From Lichenibacterium ramalinae (GTDB lineage: Bacteria > Pseudomonadota > Alphaproteobacteria > Rhizobiales > Beijerinckiaceae), in NCBI RefSeq assembly GCF_004137085.1, contig NZ_QYBC01000001.1, positions 310,001-374,000 of the forward strand: 64,000 bases of DNA. Direction: 5' to 3'. Each line of letters starts with the position of its first letter. Within the stretch, counting starts at the first letter, position 1. The notes under the pieces were generated by a model, which saw nothing but the letters and a program-made list of their open reading frames with translations, did no database searches and was not told the origin of the DNA. Positions 43,594 to 56,169 of this stretch are shown here, in pieces. The translations under genes and the position numbers were made by a program.

Positions 43594-43804
43594 GGCGACC
43601 TCCTATTGCAACAGGCACGCACCACCGAGGCACGTTATGCCCTATGCAGTTGCAAAAGGCGAATGGCAAGTGGAGCGTTCCCCGCATGTCACCGCAGAGT
43701 CATCGGTCGCCCAGCCCTCCGGCCAGTGCCCGCTCGCCTCACGTGTCACCCACAAACATCATCACAGAAAACGACGATTGTTCCGGTTGCCAGATCAGTC
43801 CGGC
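43594..43804. other. Intergenic region upstream of the HEPN pair
   Basis: This AT-richer stretch carries the presumed promoter for the leftward two-gene module. I cannot assign clear -35 and -10 boxes. No gene is convincing here. It passes into the tandem repeat beginning at 43805. Confidence 0.35.
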
Positions 43805-43908
43805 GTCACAGCCAGGGGCGGCCCGCCGCCGTCACAGCCAAGGGCGGCCCGCCGCCGTCACAGCCAAGGGCGGCCCGCCGCCGTCACAGCCAAGGGCGGC
43901 CCGCCGCC
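43805..43908. repeat. 26-bp tandem repeat, four copies, overlapping the end of deoB
   Basis: Copies lie at 43805-43830, 43831-43856, 43857-43882 and 43883-43908; the last three are identical and the first differs at one base. On the leftward strand each unit reads through the last codons of deoB (coding GRPWL) and its TGA stop. The true gene end is the right-most copy; the other three are downstream duplicates. Each unit contains GGCGGC-GG-GCCGCC, a small GC hairpin, so the array is a run of terminator-like structures. Confidence 0.9.
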
Positions 43909-45104
43909 GTGCCGTCCAACCCGAGGTGGCGCGCCAGCGTCGCCCCGACATCGGCGAAGGAGCTCCGGCGCCCGATCGCACCGGCGGTCCCGCCCGGCGC
44001 ATGGGCCAGGATCGGCACGCATTCGCGCGTGTGGTCGGTGCCCGGGAACGTCGGGTCGTTGCCGTGGTCGGCGGTGATCACCAGGAGGTCGCCCGGCCGC
44101 AGCGCGGCGAGGATCTGCGGCAGGCGCCGGTCGAAGCGTTCGAGGCAGGCGGCGTAGCCGGCGGGATCGCGGCGGTGGCCGTGGTCGGAATCGAAGTCGA
44201 CGAGGTTGGCGAAGGCGAAGCCGCCATCCGGCAGGGTGGCGAGCGCGCCCACGAGGTGGTCGACATTGGCGTCGTTGCCGTCGCCGTGATGCTCGATGCC
44301 GGTGTTGCGCCGCGCGAAGATGTCGGCGGTCTTGCCCACCGTCACGATCGCCCGGCCCGCCACGGCGGCCCGGTCGAGGACCGTGCCGGGCGGCGGCGGC
44401 ATGGCGAAATCGCGGCGGTGGGCGGTGCGGCGGAAGCTCGCCGCGTCCCCGCCCGTGAAGGGGCGGGCGATGACCCGGCCGATGCGCAGCGGGTCGCAGA
44501 GCCGCCGCGCCACCGCGCAGGCCGCGTACAGCCTGTCGAGCCCGAACGCGTCCTCGTGGGCCGCGATCTGCAGCACGGAATCCACCGACGTGTAGAGGAT
44601 CGGCAGGCCGCCCCGCAGCGAGGCCTCGCCGAGGTCGTCGATGATGGCCGTCCCCGAGGCGTGCCGGTCGCCGAGGATGCCGGACAGGCCGACCTCGGCG
44701 CAGAAGGCCGCCACGAGGTCCGGGGGGAAGCAGGGGTCGGTGCGGGGGAAATAGCCCCAGGGCTCGGGCACGGGCGTGCCGGCGAGTTCCCAATGGCCCG
44801 AGGGCGTGTCCTTGCCGGCCGACACCTCGATGCCGAAGCCCCAGCCGGCCCCCGGCGCCGGGTCGGCGGAAAGGCCCGGCGGCAGCCGGCCGCCGGCGGC
44901 GGCGGCGGCGGCGCCGAGGCCGAGCGCGTCGAGGTTCGGCAGGGCGAGCGGGCCCGCACGCAGGCCGGCGCGGTCCCCCCGCCCGGCCGCGCAGGCCTCC
45001 GCGATGTGGCCCAGCGTGTCGGCGCCGGCATCGCCGTAGGCTTCGGCATCGGGCGCGCCCCCGATCCCGACCGAATCCAGCACCAGGAGGACGGCGCGCG
45101 CCAC
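43884..45104 (-). CDS. deoB: Phosphopentomutase
   Basis: This 406-residue alkaline-phosphatase-superfamily enzyme interconverts (deoxy)ribose 1- and 5-phosphate in nucleoside salvage. Metal and phospho-threonine motifs are present: [15 protein letters not shown] and [11 protein letters not shown] at the N-terminus (DS...DT), and [16 protein letters not shown] at the C-terminus with histidines and aspartates for two metals. SGHWELAG is also diagnostic. The start is GTG, 4 bp after the stop of the upstream ABC ATPase gene. The gene ends inside a 26-bp tandem repeat. Confidence 0.96.
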   Translation of the reverse strand: MARAVLLVLDSVGIGGAPDAEAYGDAGADTLGHIAEACAAGRGDRAGLRAGPLALPNLDALGLGAAAAAAGGRLPPGLSADPAPGAGWGFGIEVSAGKDTPSGHWELAGTPVPEPWGYFPRTDPCFPPDLVAAFCAEVGLSGILGDRHASGTAIIDDLGEASLRGGLPILYTSVDSVLQIAAHEDAFGLDRLYAACAVARRLCDPLRIGRVIARPFTGGDAASFRRTAHRRDFAMPPPPGTVLDRAAVAGRAIVTVGKTADIFARRNTGIEHHGDGNDANVDHLVGALATLPDGGFAFANLVDFDSDHGHRRDPAGYAACLERFDRRLPQILAALRPGDLLVITADHGNDPTFPGTDHTRECVPILAHAPGGTAGAIGRRSSFADVGATLARHLGLDGTAAGRPWL

Positions 45105-45108
45105 CGCG

Positions 45109-46752
<1,644 letters not shown>

Positions 46753-46894
46753 ATCGGGGGCTCTCCTGCGGAACGCCACACTTCCCCAATCCGGCCCGGC
46801 ATCGCAAGCGGCAATCGACGCGGCTGGCCGACGCGGGCGCGAGCCCCTATGTCCAGCCCGACCACAGCGCGACGCGTTTTGCGAAGGACCCGAC

Positions 46895-47410
46895 ATGACC
46901 GATGCCGCCGGCAAGCCCGCCCTCGACGAGGACACGATCGCCTTCGCCGGCAAGGTGTTCCAGCTCGCCCGGCTGGGCCATGCGCCGGAACTCGCCGAGC
47001 TGCTGGCCGCCGGCCTTCCCGCCAACCTCCTGAACGACAAGGGCGACACGCTGCTGATGCTGGCCGCCTATCACGGCCATGCCGATGCCGTGCGGGCCCT
47101 GATGGCGCATGGCGCCGACCCGACCCTCGCCAACGACCGGGGTCAGGTGCCGCTCGCCGCGGCCGCCTTCAAGGGCTATGGCGCCGCCATCGAAGCCATG
47201 CTGGACGCGGGGGCGCCGGTCGACGGCTGCGGGCCGGACGGCAAGACCGCCCTGATGATGGCGGCCATGTTCGACCGGGTGGAGATGCTCGACCTGCTGC
47301 TGGAGCGCGGCGCCGCGGCCGGCGCGCGCGACGCCGCCGGCTTCACGGCCCTCGACCTCGCCGAGCGCATGGGCGCGACCCATACGGCGGCGAAATTGCG
47401 GCAGGGCTGA
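46895..47410 (+). CDS. Ankyrin-repeat protein
   Basis: This 171-residue protein is built of about four ankyrin repeats. The clearest are KGDTLLMLAAYHGHADAVRA, RGQVPLAAAAFKGYGAAIEA, DGKTALMMAAMFDRVEMLDL and AGFTALDLAERMGATHTAAK. No signal peptide is visible, so a cytoplasmic protein-binding role is expected. The ATG gives a complete N-terminal cap helix (DTIAFAGKVFQLARLGHAPE). The gene diverges from the YejF-type ATPase with 142 bp between; the next gene on this strand starts 124 bp downstream. Confidence 0.92.
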   Translation: MTDAAGKPALDEDTIAFAGKVFQLARLGHAPELAELLAAGLPANLLNDKGDTLLMLAAYHGHADAVRALMAHGADPTLANDRGQVPLAAAAFKGYGAAIEAMLDAGAPVDGCGPDGKTALMMAAMFDRVEMLDLLLERGAAAGARDAAGFTALDLAERMGATHTAAKLRQG

Positions 47411-47534
47411 CGGACACGGAGGGCGCCTCGCGCGTTCCCGCTTCGGCACGGCGGCCCGGGTCCTCCCCCGCCGCCCTGCCCATCCTTTTGAGACAGATGC
47501 CGCGCCTGCGGCACTCCGGGCGGGAGCCACCACG

Positions 47535-47837
47535 ATGGAACCGATGAAGCCGATGGAACCCATGAAGCCCATGGAACCGATGAAGCCCATGGACGGCGGC
47601 GACGCCTGGTGGCCGAAGGACCTCGGCTCGCCCGCCTCCAGCGGCTCGCAGAACGGGATGCGCTACGCGTTCTTCCCGGACAAGAAGCGGCTGCTCGTCG
47701 AGACGGACGGCAAGGTGAAGACCTACGACAGCGGCGACCACAGGATCAGCGGCGTGCAGCAGGCCGGCGGTGGATCGGCAACCTTCTCGGACGCGAACGG
47801 AACCGTCGACCTGAAGGACCTCAAGGCCGTCGACTGA
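47535..47837 (+). CDS. Small WWP-domain protein with a MEPMKP repeat head
   Basis: This 100-residue protein has two parts. The first 19 residues are a tandem repeat of MEPMKP (three copies and a partial, from an 18-bp DNA repeat), so the true start could be any of several in-frame ATGs. The rest is the domain shared with the protein at 2187-2753: WWPKDLGSPASSGSQNGMRY, a central YDSGDHRISGVQQ and a closing TVDLKDLKAV. Its function is unknown. The end overlaps the convergent MFS gene by 17 bp. The gene is real because the domain is conserved between the two copies in this window. Confidence 0.75.
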   Translation: MEPMKPMEPMKPMEPMKPMDGGDAWWPKDLGSPASSGSQNGMRYAFFPDKKRLLVETDGKVKTYDSGDHRISGVQQAGGGSATFSDANGTVDLKDLKAVD

Positions 47838-49113
47838 CGGCGGCGTCCCGGGCCGCGGGGAGCCGGAAGGCTGCGGCGGCCCCGGCGAGGCTCGCCGCGG
47901 CGAGCAGGTCGGCGGGCGAGAGCGGGTCCCCGGTCAGGGCGGTGAGGGCGGTGGCGGCGAATTGCGAGAGCCCGCCGAACAGGCTGACCCCCACCGCGTA
48001 GACGATCGCCAGCCCCGTCGACCGGACACCGGCCGGCAAGGATTCCAGGATCATGCAGAGGCCGGCGGGCGCCCCCAGCGCGTTGAGCGCCGCGAGGGCG
48101 GCCGACACGGCGAGCAGGGCTGGCGTGCCCCCGCTCCCGGCCAGCCAGGCGAAGGCCGGCACCGCGATCGCCGCCATGCCGAGGCGGGACGCGAGCAGGG
48201 CCGGGCGCCGCCCCCACCGGTCCGCCAGCCGGCCGCCGAGCGGCGCGATCGCCAGGGTGGCGAGACCCGACCCGACGGCGGCCAGCAGGGCATCGGCCGC
48301 CGGCAGCTTCATGACGGTGATGCCGTAGGACGTGAGATAGCTCACGATGTAGAACGGCACCGATCCGCTGCAGATGACCAGGATGGCGGCCCCCAGTCGG
48401 CCGGGATGGGCCAGCACGGGCCGCAGCAGGGCGGACGGTGCCGGTCGCGCCCGGGGCACGGCCGCCGCGGCCGGCAGGGTCGCCCGGATCATCAGCCCCA
48501 CCGGCAGGATGCCGAGCCCCAGCAGCATGGGGAGGCGCCAACCCCAGGTGTCGCGCGCTTCGGGCGGCAGCAGCGTCGTGGCGGCGATGCCGAAGGCCCC
48601 GGCCGCCAGGACCGCGACGCCGTGCATGGTGATCTGCCACGAGACCGCGCGGGCGCGCTGCCCCGGGCGGGCCGCCTCGAGGAGAAAGGTGGTGGAGGGT
48701 CCGATCTCGCCCCCGAGCGCGAAGCCCTGGACCAGCCGCCCCGCCACCATGAGGATCGGCGCGGCGGGGCCCAGCACCGCGTAGCCCGGCAGCGCCGCGA
48801 CGGTCAGCGAGCCCAGCGCCATCAGCAGCACGGTCAGCAGCATGGCAGGCCGCGGGCCGCGCCGATCCGCATAGACGCCGAAGAACACCGAGCCGAGCGG
48901 TCGCGCCCCGAAACCGACGCCGAAGGCCGCCACCGACAGGAGCAGCGACGTCCAGGGCGAGAGGGCGGGGAAGAAGGTCCGGCCGATCGGCACCGCGAAG
49001 AAGCCGTAGACGGTGAAATCGTAGAACTCGAAACCGTTGCCGAGCGCGACGGCGGCGAGCTGCCGCCGGCTCAGCGCCACCAGCGGCGGCGCTGGATGGC
49101 TCGCAGCGCTCAT
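47821..49113 (-). CDS. MFS transporter, metabolite:H+ symporter type
   Basis: This 430-residue permease resembles the MHS family that imports organic acids such as citrate, alpha-ketoglutarate or shikimate. The first membrane helix region GNGFEFYDFTVYGFFAVPI, with its FYDF signature, is characteristic. The helix 2-3 loop is VYADRRGPRPAML, and RLVQGFALGGEIG is also typical of MHS proteins. Its ATG overlaps the stop of the AraC gene upstream (ATGA), so the regulator and transporter are one operon. The substrate is probably a carboxylate. Confidence 0.92.
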   Translation of the reverse strand: MSAASHPAPPLVALSRRQLAAVALGNGFEFYDFTVYGFFAVPIGRTFFPALSPWTSLLLSVAAFGVGFGARPLGSVFFGVYADRRGPRPAMLLTVLLMALGSLTVAALPGYAVLGPAAPILMVAGRLVQGFALGGEIGPSTTFLLEAARPGQRARAVSWQITMHGVAVLAAGAFGIAATTLLPPEARDTWGWRLPMLLGLGILPVGLMIRATLPAAAAVPRARPAPSALLRPVLAHPGRLGAAILVICSGSVPFYIVSYLTSYGITVMKLPAADALLAAVGSGLATLAIAPLGGRLADRWGRRPALLASRLGMAAIAVPAFAWLAGSGGTPALLAVSAALAALNALGAPAGLCMILESLPAGVRSTGLAIVYAVGVSLFGGLSQFAATALTALTGDPLSPADLLAAASLAGAAAAFRLPAARDAAVSRRP

Positions 49114-50111
49114 CGGCTGACCTCGCTGGGCCAGCGCGCCAGTCGGGCGGCGAGGGACCGGGACGCGTTCAGCGCCGCTGCGGCCCGCGCTTCCCGGCGA
49201 AACTGGCCGGGCGCGACGCCGAAAGCCGCCCTGAAGGCGCGGTTGCCCTGGCTTTCGCTGGAAAAGCCCACGGCGTAGCACAGCGCCGCAATGCTGCGCG
49301 TCTCGCGATCGCTCCGCAGCGCCGCCCGCAACGTCTTCAGCCGGTGGATCGTGATCTGGCGCGCCACGCCGTCGAGGGGCGCGAAGGCCCGGTAGAGCGT
49401 GCTGCGGGACAGGCCGAGCGCGATGGCGATGCGGCCCGCGTCGAGCGTCGGATCGTGGAGATGGGCTTCGATGAAGCTCCGGGCCCGGAACAGCTGCAGG
49501 GCCAGCGCATCCTCCTGGGCATCGCGCGGCCCCGTGACGGCCGCCACGGCGCCCGCCAGCATCTCGGCCACGAAGGCGCCGCTCCTCAGGGTGACCTCGG
49601 GGCCGAGCCGGGTGGAATGGCGGATCAACGAATGGGCGAAGTCGCCCAGGAGGCCGACGGCGGCCCGCGGCAGGATCGTGCCGTGCAGGCTGCGCGCCTC
49701 CGGCAGGAGCACGGCGAGCTGCTCGCGCGCCAAGCTCAACGTGATGTAGTCGGCACGCTCGACGACGGTGGCCTGCGGGAGCGTCGTGTCGAACAGGACG
49801 GCATCGCCGGCCCCCATCCACTTCTCGTCGCCCGGCACCCCCGCCCCCATGCGCCCGGAGCGCAGGATCTGCAGCACGAAATGGTCGAACCCGTCGGTGC
49901 GGACCCGGGCGGCATCGCGCCGGTGGGACGCCCCGGTGATCTGGCGATCGAACAGCAGGAGCCCGGGCAGGCGGAAGCCCGCGATGCTGGCGCTGAAGGG
50001 CCCGGCGACGCGCGACACGGTCGAGCCGGATGCGTAGAGGTCGTGATAGGCGCCGAAGCCCTGCCGATCGCCGACCTCGAAGTCGAGGCGCTCCAGGACG
50101 CTCGGCGACAT
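49110..50111 (-). CDS. AraC-family transcriptional regulator
   Basis: This 333-residue regulator has an N-terminal AraC-binding-like domain (HFVLQILRSGRMGAG; GDAVLFDT) and a C-terminal double helix-turn-helix (IAIALGLSRSTLYRAFAPL and IAALCYAVGFSSESQGNRAF, then FGVAPGQFRREARA). The pattern resembles FeaR/XylS-type activators that sense small metabolites. It should regulate the MFS transporter, with which it shares a 4-bp overlap. ATG is chosen; a TTG nine bases upstream is possible. The 270 bp upstream hold the clpB terminators. Confidence 0.92.
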   Translation of the reverse strand: MSPSVLERLDFEVGDRQGFGAYHDLYASGSTVSRVAGPFSASIAGFRLPGLLLFDRQITGASHRRDAARVRTDGFDHFVLQILRSGRMGAGVPGDEKWMGAGDAVLFDTTLPQATVVERADYITLSLAREQLAVLLPEARSLHGTILPRAAVGLLGDFAHSLIRHSTRLGPEVTLRSGAFVAEMLAGAVAAVTGPRDAQEDALALQLFRARSFIEAHLHDPTLDAGRIAIALGLSRSTLYRAFAPLDGVARQITIHRLKTLRAALRSDRETRSIAALCYAVGFSSESQGNRAFRAAFGVAPGQFRREARAAAALNASRSLAARLARWPSEVSR

Positions 50112-50282
50112 TTGGGTCAAGGCGGGTCTCTATGGCGCGTTGTGGATCGGCGTCGCGGCGCGGCGCGCGGGTCGCGGCCTGGACCGAGACGGCGGGCGAC
50201 TGCGCCCATCGCGACGGGGAAGGCCCGCGCTCTACGTCGACACCCCCCGGCTGGTTCCGGACCGGCCCTTATGCAACGCAAG

Positions 50283-50312
50283 GCGGCGCCCGGCCGAGGG
50301 GCCGGGCGCCGC
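50283..50312. terminator. Strong GC hairpin between AraC and clpB genes
   Basis: A perfect 13-bp stem (GCGGCGCCCGGCC / GGCCGGGCGCCGC) with a 4-base loop lies in the intergenic gap. It follows clpB on the leftward strand. No long T-run is present. Confidence 0.45.
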
Positions 50313-50346
50313 TTGGAGCCTGGAAGCGGGCGGGGCCGCTGGCCGT

Positions 50347-50377
50347 CGCCGGCGCGGCTTCAAGCGCCGCGCCGGCG
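50347..50377 (-). terminator. GC hairpin just after the clpB stop
   Basis: A perfect 12-bp stem (CGCCGGCGCGGC / GCCGCGCCGGCG) with a 7-base loop starts 5 bases beyond the clpB stop codon, the usual position for a terminator. There is no clear T-run. A second hairpin lies 35 bases further on. Confidence 0.5.
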
Positions 50378-50382
50378 CGGGC

Positions 50383-53025
<2,643 letters not shown>

Positions 53026-53112
53026 GGTTCTGGTCTCCATGGCGGCCCGGCCCCGAAGCGGCGCGGATCGTCCGATAAAGTGCGGCCCCGTTGCGGCGGC
53101 CGATCCTTCCCG

Positions 53113-53142
53113 ATGTGGGGGCTTTTTCCGAGGGATTCCAGG
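53113..53142 (-). promoter_or_regulatory. Heat-shock (sigma-32-type) promoter candidate for clpB
   Basis: On the leftward strand, CCTGGAAT (53142-53135) and CCCCACAT (53120-53113) are separated by 14 bases. They resemble the sigma-32 consensus CTTGAA-N13-15-CCCCATNT. The transcript would start about 80 bases before the clpB ATG. This is by eye only. Confidence 0.4.
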
Positions 53143-53285
53143 CCGGCGGGAAGGACGGAGAGGAAAAATCCCGCTCCCGCCGCGGCCGGGGGCGGGTGTC
53201 GCGGGCCTGTCACGAGACCCGGCTAGCCGTGCCTTCCGTCGATGCCGCCATCTCCAAATGAGATGACGCCTGCCCGGGAGGCCCC

Positions 53286-54608
53286 GTGACCCCATCGCAC
53301 AATCCGACCCTGGCCGGGGAGGCTTACAGCCCGGCTCTGGCCGGGGACGCTTACAGCCCGGCCCTGGCCGGCGAGACGGCGGCGCTGCCCCGCGCTTCGG
53401 TCAAGCGTGCCGTCGAACACGGTCGGCTCCTGTCGGCGCGCGGCCTGCAGGACCGGCTCTTCACCCTGGCGTTCAGCGGCCTCGTCTACGCGCAGATCTG
53501 GGAGGACCCGGCCATCGACATGGAGGCACTGGCGCTCCGGCCGACCGACCGCATGGTGACGATCGCGTCGGGCGGCTGCAACGTGCTGAGCTACCTGCTG
53601 GCCGACCCCGCCGCCATCACGGCCGTGGACCTCAACCGGCACCATGTGGCGTTGAACCGCCTGAAGCTCGCCGCCGCCGGCGCGCTCACCGACCACGCGG
53701 CCTTCTACGCGCTCTTCGGCCGGGGCCGCGGCCGGGGCAACCGCGACCTCTACCGCATGCGCCTGCGGCCGGCGCTCGACGCCGAAACGCGGGCCTACTG
53801 GGACGGGCGCGACGCCTGGGGCTTCCCGCGCCACGGCTACCTCGCCCGGGGGCTGCACCGCCACGGCCTGCTCGGCCGCTTCATCGCGGCCGGCCACGTC
53901 GTGGCGCGCCTGCACGGCGCGAACCTGTCGGCGGTGCTGCGGGCCCGGGACCTCGCCGGGCAGCGCGCCGCCTTCGACCGCCACGTGGCGCCGCTCTTCG
54001 ACCGGCCGCTCGTGCGCTGGCTGAGCCACCGGCGCGCCGCCCTCTACGGGCTCGGCATCCCGCCCGCCCAATACGACGCGCTGGCCGCCGACGGCGGCAC
54101 GGCCGGCATCGTGGGCGTGCTGCGCGCCCGGATGGAACGGCTCGCCTGCGACTTCGACGTGCGGGAGAACTATTTCGCCTGGGCCGCCTTCGCCCGCGGC
54201 TACAAGCCCGAGGGCGACGGGCCCGTGCCGCCCTATCTCGAGCGCCGGGCCTTCCCGCTGCTGCGGGCGCGGGCGGGACGCGTCGCGGTGCGCCACGCCA
54301 ACATGATCGACCACCTGCGGGGCGAGCCCGACGGCAGCCTCGACGCCTATGTGCTGCTCGACGCCCAGGACTGGATGGACGACGCGACGCTGACGGCGCT
54401 GTGGCGCGAGATCACCCGCACGGCCCGGCCGGGCGCCCGCGTCATCTTCCGCACCGCCGCCGAGGAAAGCCTGCTGCCGGGCCGCCTGCCCGAGCCGCTG
54501 CTCGCCCGCTGGCACAGCGACCGGGCGCGCTGCCGCGACCTCACGGCGCGCGACCGCTCCGCCATCTACGGCGGATTCCACCTCTACACGCTGGCGCCCG
54601 GCCGGTGA
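53286..54608 (+). CDS. btaA: BtaA: S-adenosylmethionine:diacylglycerol 3-amino-3-carboxypropyltransferase
   Basis: BtaA moves the aminocarboxypropyl group of SAM to diacylglycerol, the first step in making the betaine lipid DGTS. The 440-residue protein fits the family (DUF3419). Key segments are [20 protein letters not shown], the SAM-binding [19 protein letters not shown] with [19 protein letters not shown], and [14 protein letters not shown] at the end. The GTG start follows GGGAGGCCCC. The N-terminus contains two copies of LAGEAYSPA from a 27-bp DNA repeat, which ordinary BtaA lacks. The stop overlaps btaB by 4 bp (GTGA). DGTS usually replaces phospholipid under phosphate starvation. Confidence 0.93.
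   Translation: MTPSHNPTLAGEAYSPALAGDAYSPALAGETAALPRASVKRAVEHGRLLSARGLQDRLFTLAFSGLVYAQIWEDPAIDMEALALRPTDRMVTIASGGCNVLSYLLADPAAITAVDLNRHHVALNRLKLAAAGALTDHAAFYALFGRGRGRGNRDLYRMRLRPALDAETRAYWDGRDAWGFPRHGYLARGLHRHGLLGRFIAAGHVVARLHGANLSAVLRARDLAGQRAAFDRHVAPLFDRPLVRWLSHRRAALYGLGIPPAQYDALAADGGTAGIVGVLRARMERLACDFDVRENYFAWAAFARGYKPEGDGPVPPYLERRAFPLLRARAGRVAVRHANMIDHLRGEPDGSLDAYVLLDAQDWMDDATLTALWREITRTARPGARVIFRTAAEESLLPGRLPEPLLARWHSDRARCRDLTARDRSAIYGGFHLYTLAPGR
53310..53376 (+). repeat. 27-bp in-frame tandem repeat in btaA
   Basis: Copies at 53310-53336 and 53337-53363, followed by a partial copy, code for LAGEAYSPA / LAGDAYSPA / LAGE. It lies in the poorly conserved N-terminus and keeps the reading frame. 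Confidence 0.85.
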
Positions 54609-55297
54609 GCGCCGCCGCCGACCCGGCTCCCGCGGCCGATCCCGCCGCCGCGGCCGATCCCGCCGCCGCGATGGACCGGATCTACCGGCGCCAGCGCGTC
54701 ATCTACGACCTCACCCGGCGCCACTACCTGCTGGGCCGCGACCGGCTGATCGCCGACCTCGCCCCAGGCTCCGGGACCGTGCTGGAGGTGGGCTGCGGCA
54801 CGGGCCGCAACCTCGTGGCGGCGGCGCGGCGCCACCCCGCGGCGCGGTTCTACGGCTTCGACGTCTCGCCCGCCATGCTGGAAACCGCCACGGCGGCGCT
54901 CGCCCGGGCCGGCCTCGGCGGGCGGGTGGAGATCGCCCAGGCCGATGCCACGGCGGTGGCGGCCGGCGCGCTCTTCGGCCGCCCGGGGTTCGACCGGGTC
55001 TTCATCTCCTACGTGCTCTCGATGATCCCGGACTGGCGCGCCGCGCTGGAGCGCGCCGCCGAGGCGCTGGCGCCCGGCGGCCGGCTGCTGGTGGTGGATT
55101 TCGGCCCGCAGGACGGGCTGCCGCGCGCCTTCGGGCGCGGGCTCTTCGCCTGGCTGGCGCTGTTCCACGTCCACCCCATCGGCGACCTGCCGGTGGCGCT
55201 CGGCGACCTCGCGGCCCGGCACGGGCTGGCGCTCGACTGCCGCAGCCTCCACCGGGGCTATGCCGTCTATGCGGTGCTCGAGCGGCCCGGGGCCTGA
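54605..55297 (+). CDS. btaB: BtaB: DGTS N-methyltransferase
   Basis: BtaB methylates the amino group made by BtaA three times to finish the betaine lipid DGTS. The 230-residue protein is a class I SAM methyltransferase: motif I VLEVGCGTGRNLVAAARR, motif II FYGFDVSPAMLE and motif III FISYVLSMIPDW. IYRRQRVIYDLTRRHYLLGR near the N-terminus is typical of BtaB. The GTG start overlaps the btaA stop. An Ala/Asp/Pro-rich leader (residues 2-21) is a repeat of ADPAA and is not conserved; ATG at 54671 would remove it. It converges with the GNAT gene (31-bp overlap). Confidence 0.93.
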   Translation: MSAAADPAPAADPAAAADPAAAMDRIYRRQRVIYDLTRRHYLLGRDRLIADLAPGSGTVLEVGCGTGRNLVAAARRHPAARFYGFDVSPAMLETATAALARAGLGGRVEIAQADATAVAAGALFGRPGFDRVFISYVLSMIPDWRAALERAAEALAPGGRLLVVDFGPQDGLPRAFGRGLFAWLALFHVHPIGDLPVALGDLAARHGLALDCRSLHRGYAVYAVLERPGA

Positions 55298-55821
55298 CGC
55301 CGGTAGACCGCGCAGGCCGCCCCCTTGTAGGCGGCGAGGCCGGCCGGGCGGTAGCCGAGCTTCTCGGCCACCCGGATCGAGCGCGCGTGATCGGTCCTGA
55401 TGATGCAGACCGTGGCGCGCCCCGCGAGATGGCGGTCGCTCCACGCCAGCGCGGCCCCGGCGGCCTCCGTGGCATAGCCCCGTCCCGCGACGGCGGCCGC
55501 CAGCGTCCAGCCGATCTCGGGCCCGTCGAGCGGCGGCACGATGGCGCGGCGGTAGTCGCCGAAGCCGACGTGGCCGATGTAGCGCCCCGTGTCCCGCTCC
55601 TCCACCGCCCAATAGCCGAAGCCCAGCACGGCCCAAAGGCCGGGGAAGCGCAGGAAGCGCGCGAAGGCTTCCTCCTCGTTGGCGGGCGCCGCCGAGATGA
55701 AGCGCGTCACCTCCGGGTCGGCCCACAGCGCGGCGCAGGGGGCGAAATCGTCGAGCCTGTGACCGCGCAGCACGAGGCGCGGGGTGTCGAGGGTGGGGAC
55801 GGGCGAATCGGCGATGGCGAT
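55267..55821 (-). CDS. GNAT-family N-acetyltransferase, start uncertain
   Basis: This GNAT acetyltransferase of the RimJ/RimL-like group has the opening VPTLDTPRLVLRGHRLDD, the acetyl-CoA binding region EIGWTLAAAVAGRGYATEAA and the late ARSIRVAEKLGYRPAG motif. The fold is complete. The start is unusual: at the position where relatives begin (IADSPVPTLDT) only ATC codons are present. The next candidates are a GTG at 55773, which would cut the first strand, or a GTG near 56007, which would add about 60 residues from the palindromic repeat region. I mark the homology-based extent. The 3' end overlaps btaB by 31 bp. Confidence 0.8.
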   Translation of the reverse strand: MAIADSPVPTLDTPRLVLRGHRLDDFAPCAALWADPEVTRFISAAPANEEEAFARFLRFPGLWAVLGFGYWAVEERDTGRYIGHVGFGDYRRAIVPPLDGPEIGWTLAAAVAGRGYATEAAGAALAWSDRHLAGRATVCIIRTDHARSIRVAEKLGYRPAGLAAYKGAACAVYRRQAPGRSSTA

Positions 55822-56169
55822 GGGAAGCTCCCCGGCGTCGGCCTGCGGTCCCCGACTATCGCCCGGTCCGGGGCGGGCGCCAACACGTCGAGGCCGGGAC
55901 GCAGGGCTCCGAACTCGGGTTGATCTGGAACCGTCGGGAGAGCCCTTCTCCCGACGGCGGGAGAAGGTGGCGCCGCGCAGCGGCGTCGGATGAGGGCGGG
56001 GGAGCACCGCGCATCGTCCGTGTATCGAGCCCTTGTGGCGTTTCAGCCCGTCGTGACCCCTCATCCGGCGCTTCGCGCCACCTTCTCCCCCAGAGGGGAG
56101 AAGGGCGAAGCGGCACCGTCGACCTGAATTCGGAGCCCTAGGCCAGAACGGAAGCGTTGGCCCTCGACA
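55822..56169. other. Intergenic region with inverted pair of palindromic repeats
   Basis: About 350 bases without a convincing gene, between the GNAT and DUF6886 genes. Most of it is taken up by the two repeat elements listed separately. Confidence 0.6.
55943..56105. repeat. Inverted pair of rhizobial-type intergenic palindromic elements
   Basis: Two elements in opposite orientation lie at 55943-55996 and 56057-56105. Each has a short hairpin (CCTTCTCC...GGAGAAGG) joined to GTGGCGC..GC...CGGATGAGGGG. The right copy, read leftward, is the well-known CTTCTCCCC..GGAGAAGGTGGCGCGAAGCGCCGGATGAGG form (shown here only in part), common in rhizobia as an intergenic mosaic element (RIME-like). This supports the Hyphomicrobiales assignment. 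Confidence 0.75.

Noticed and set aside
43805-43908. CRISPR array
   Set aside because: The four 26-bp units are directly adjacent with no spacers, and no cas gene is present.
53207-53224. Pho box upstream of btaA
   Set aside because: Only one half site (CTGTCAC) is recognisable; the second 7-mer does not match.
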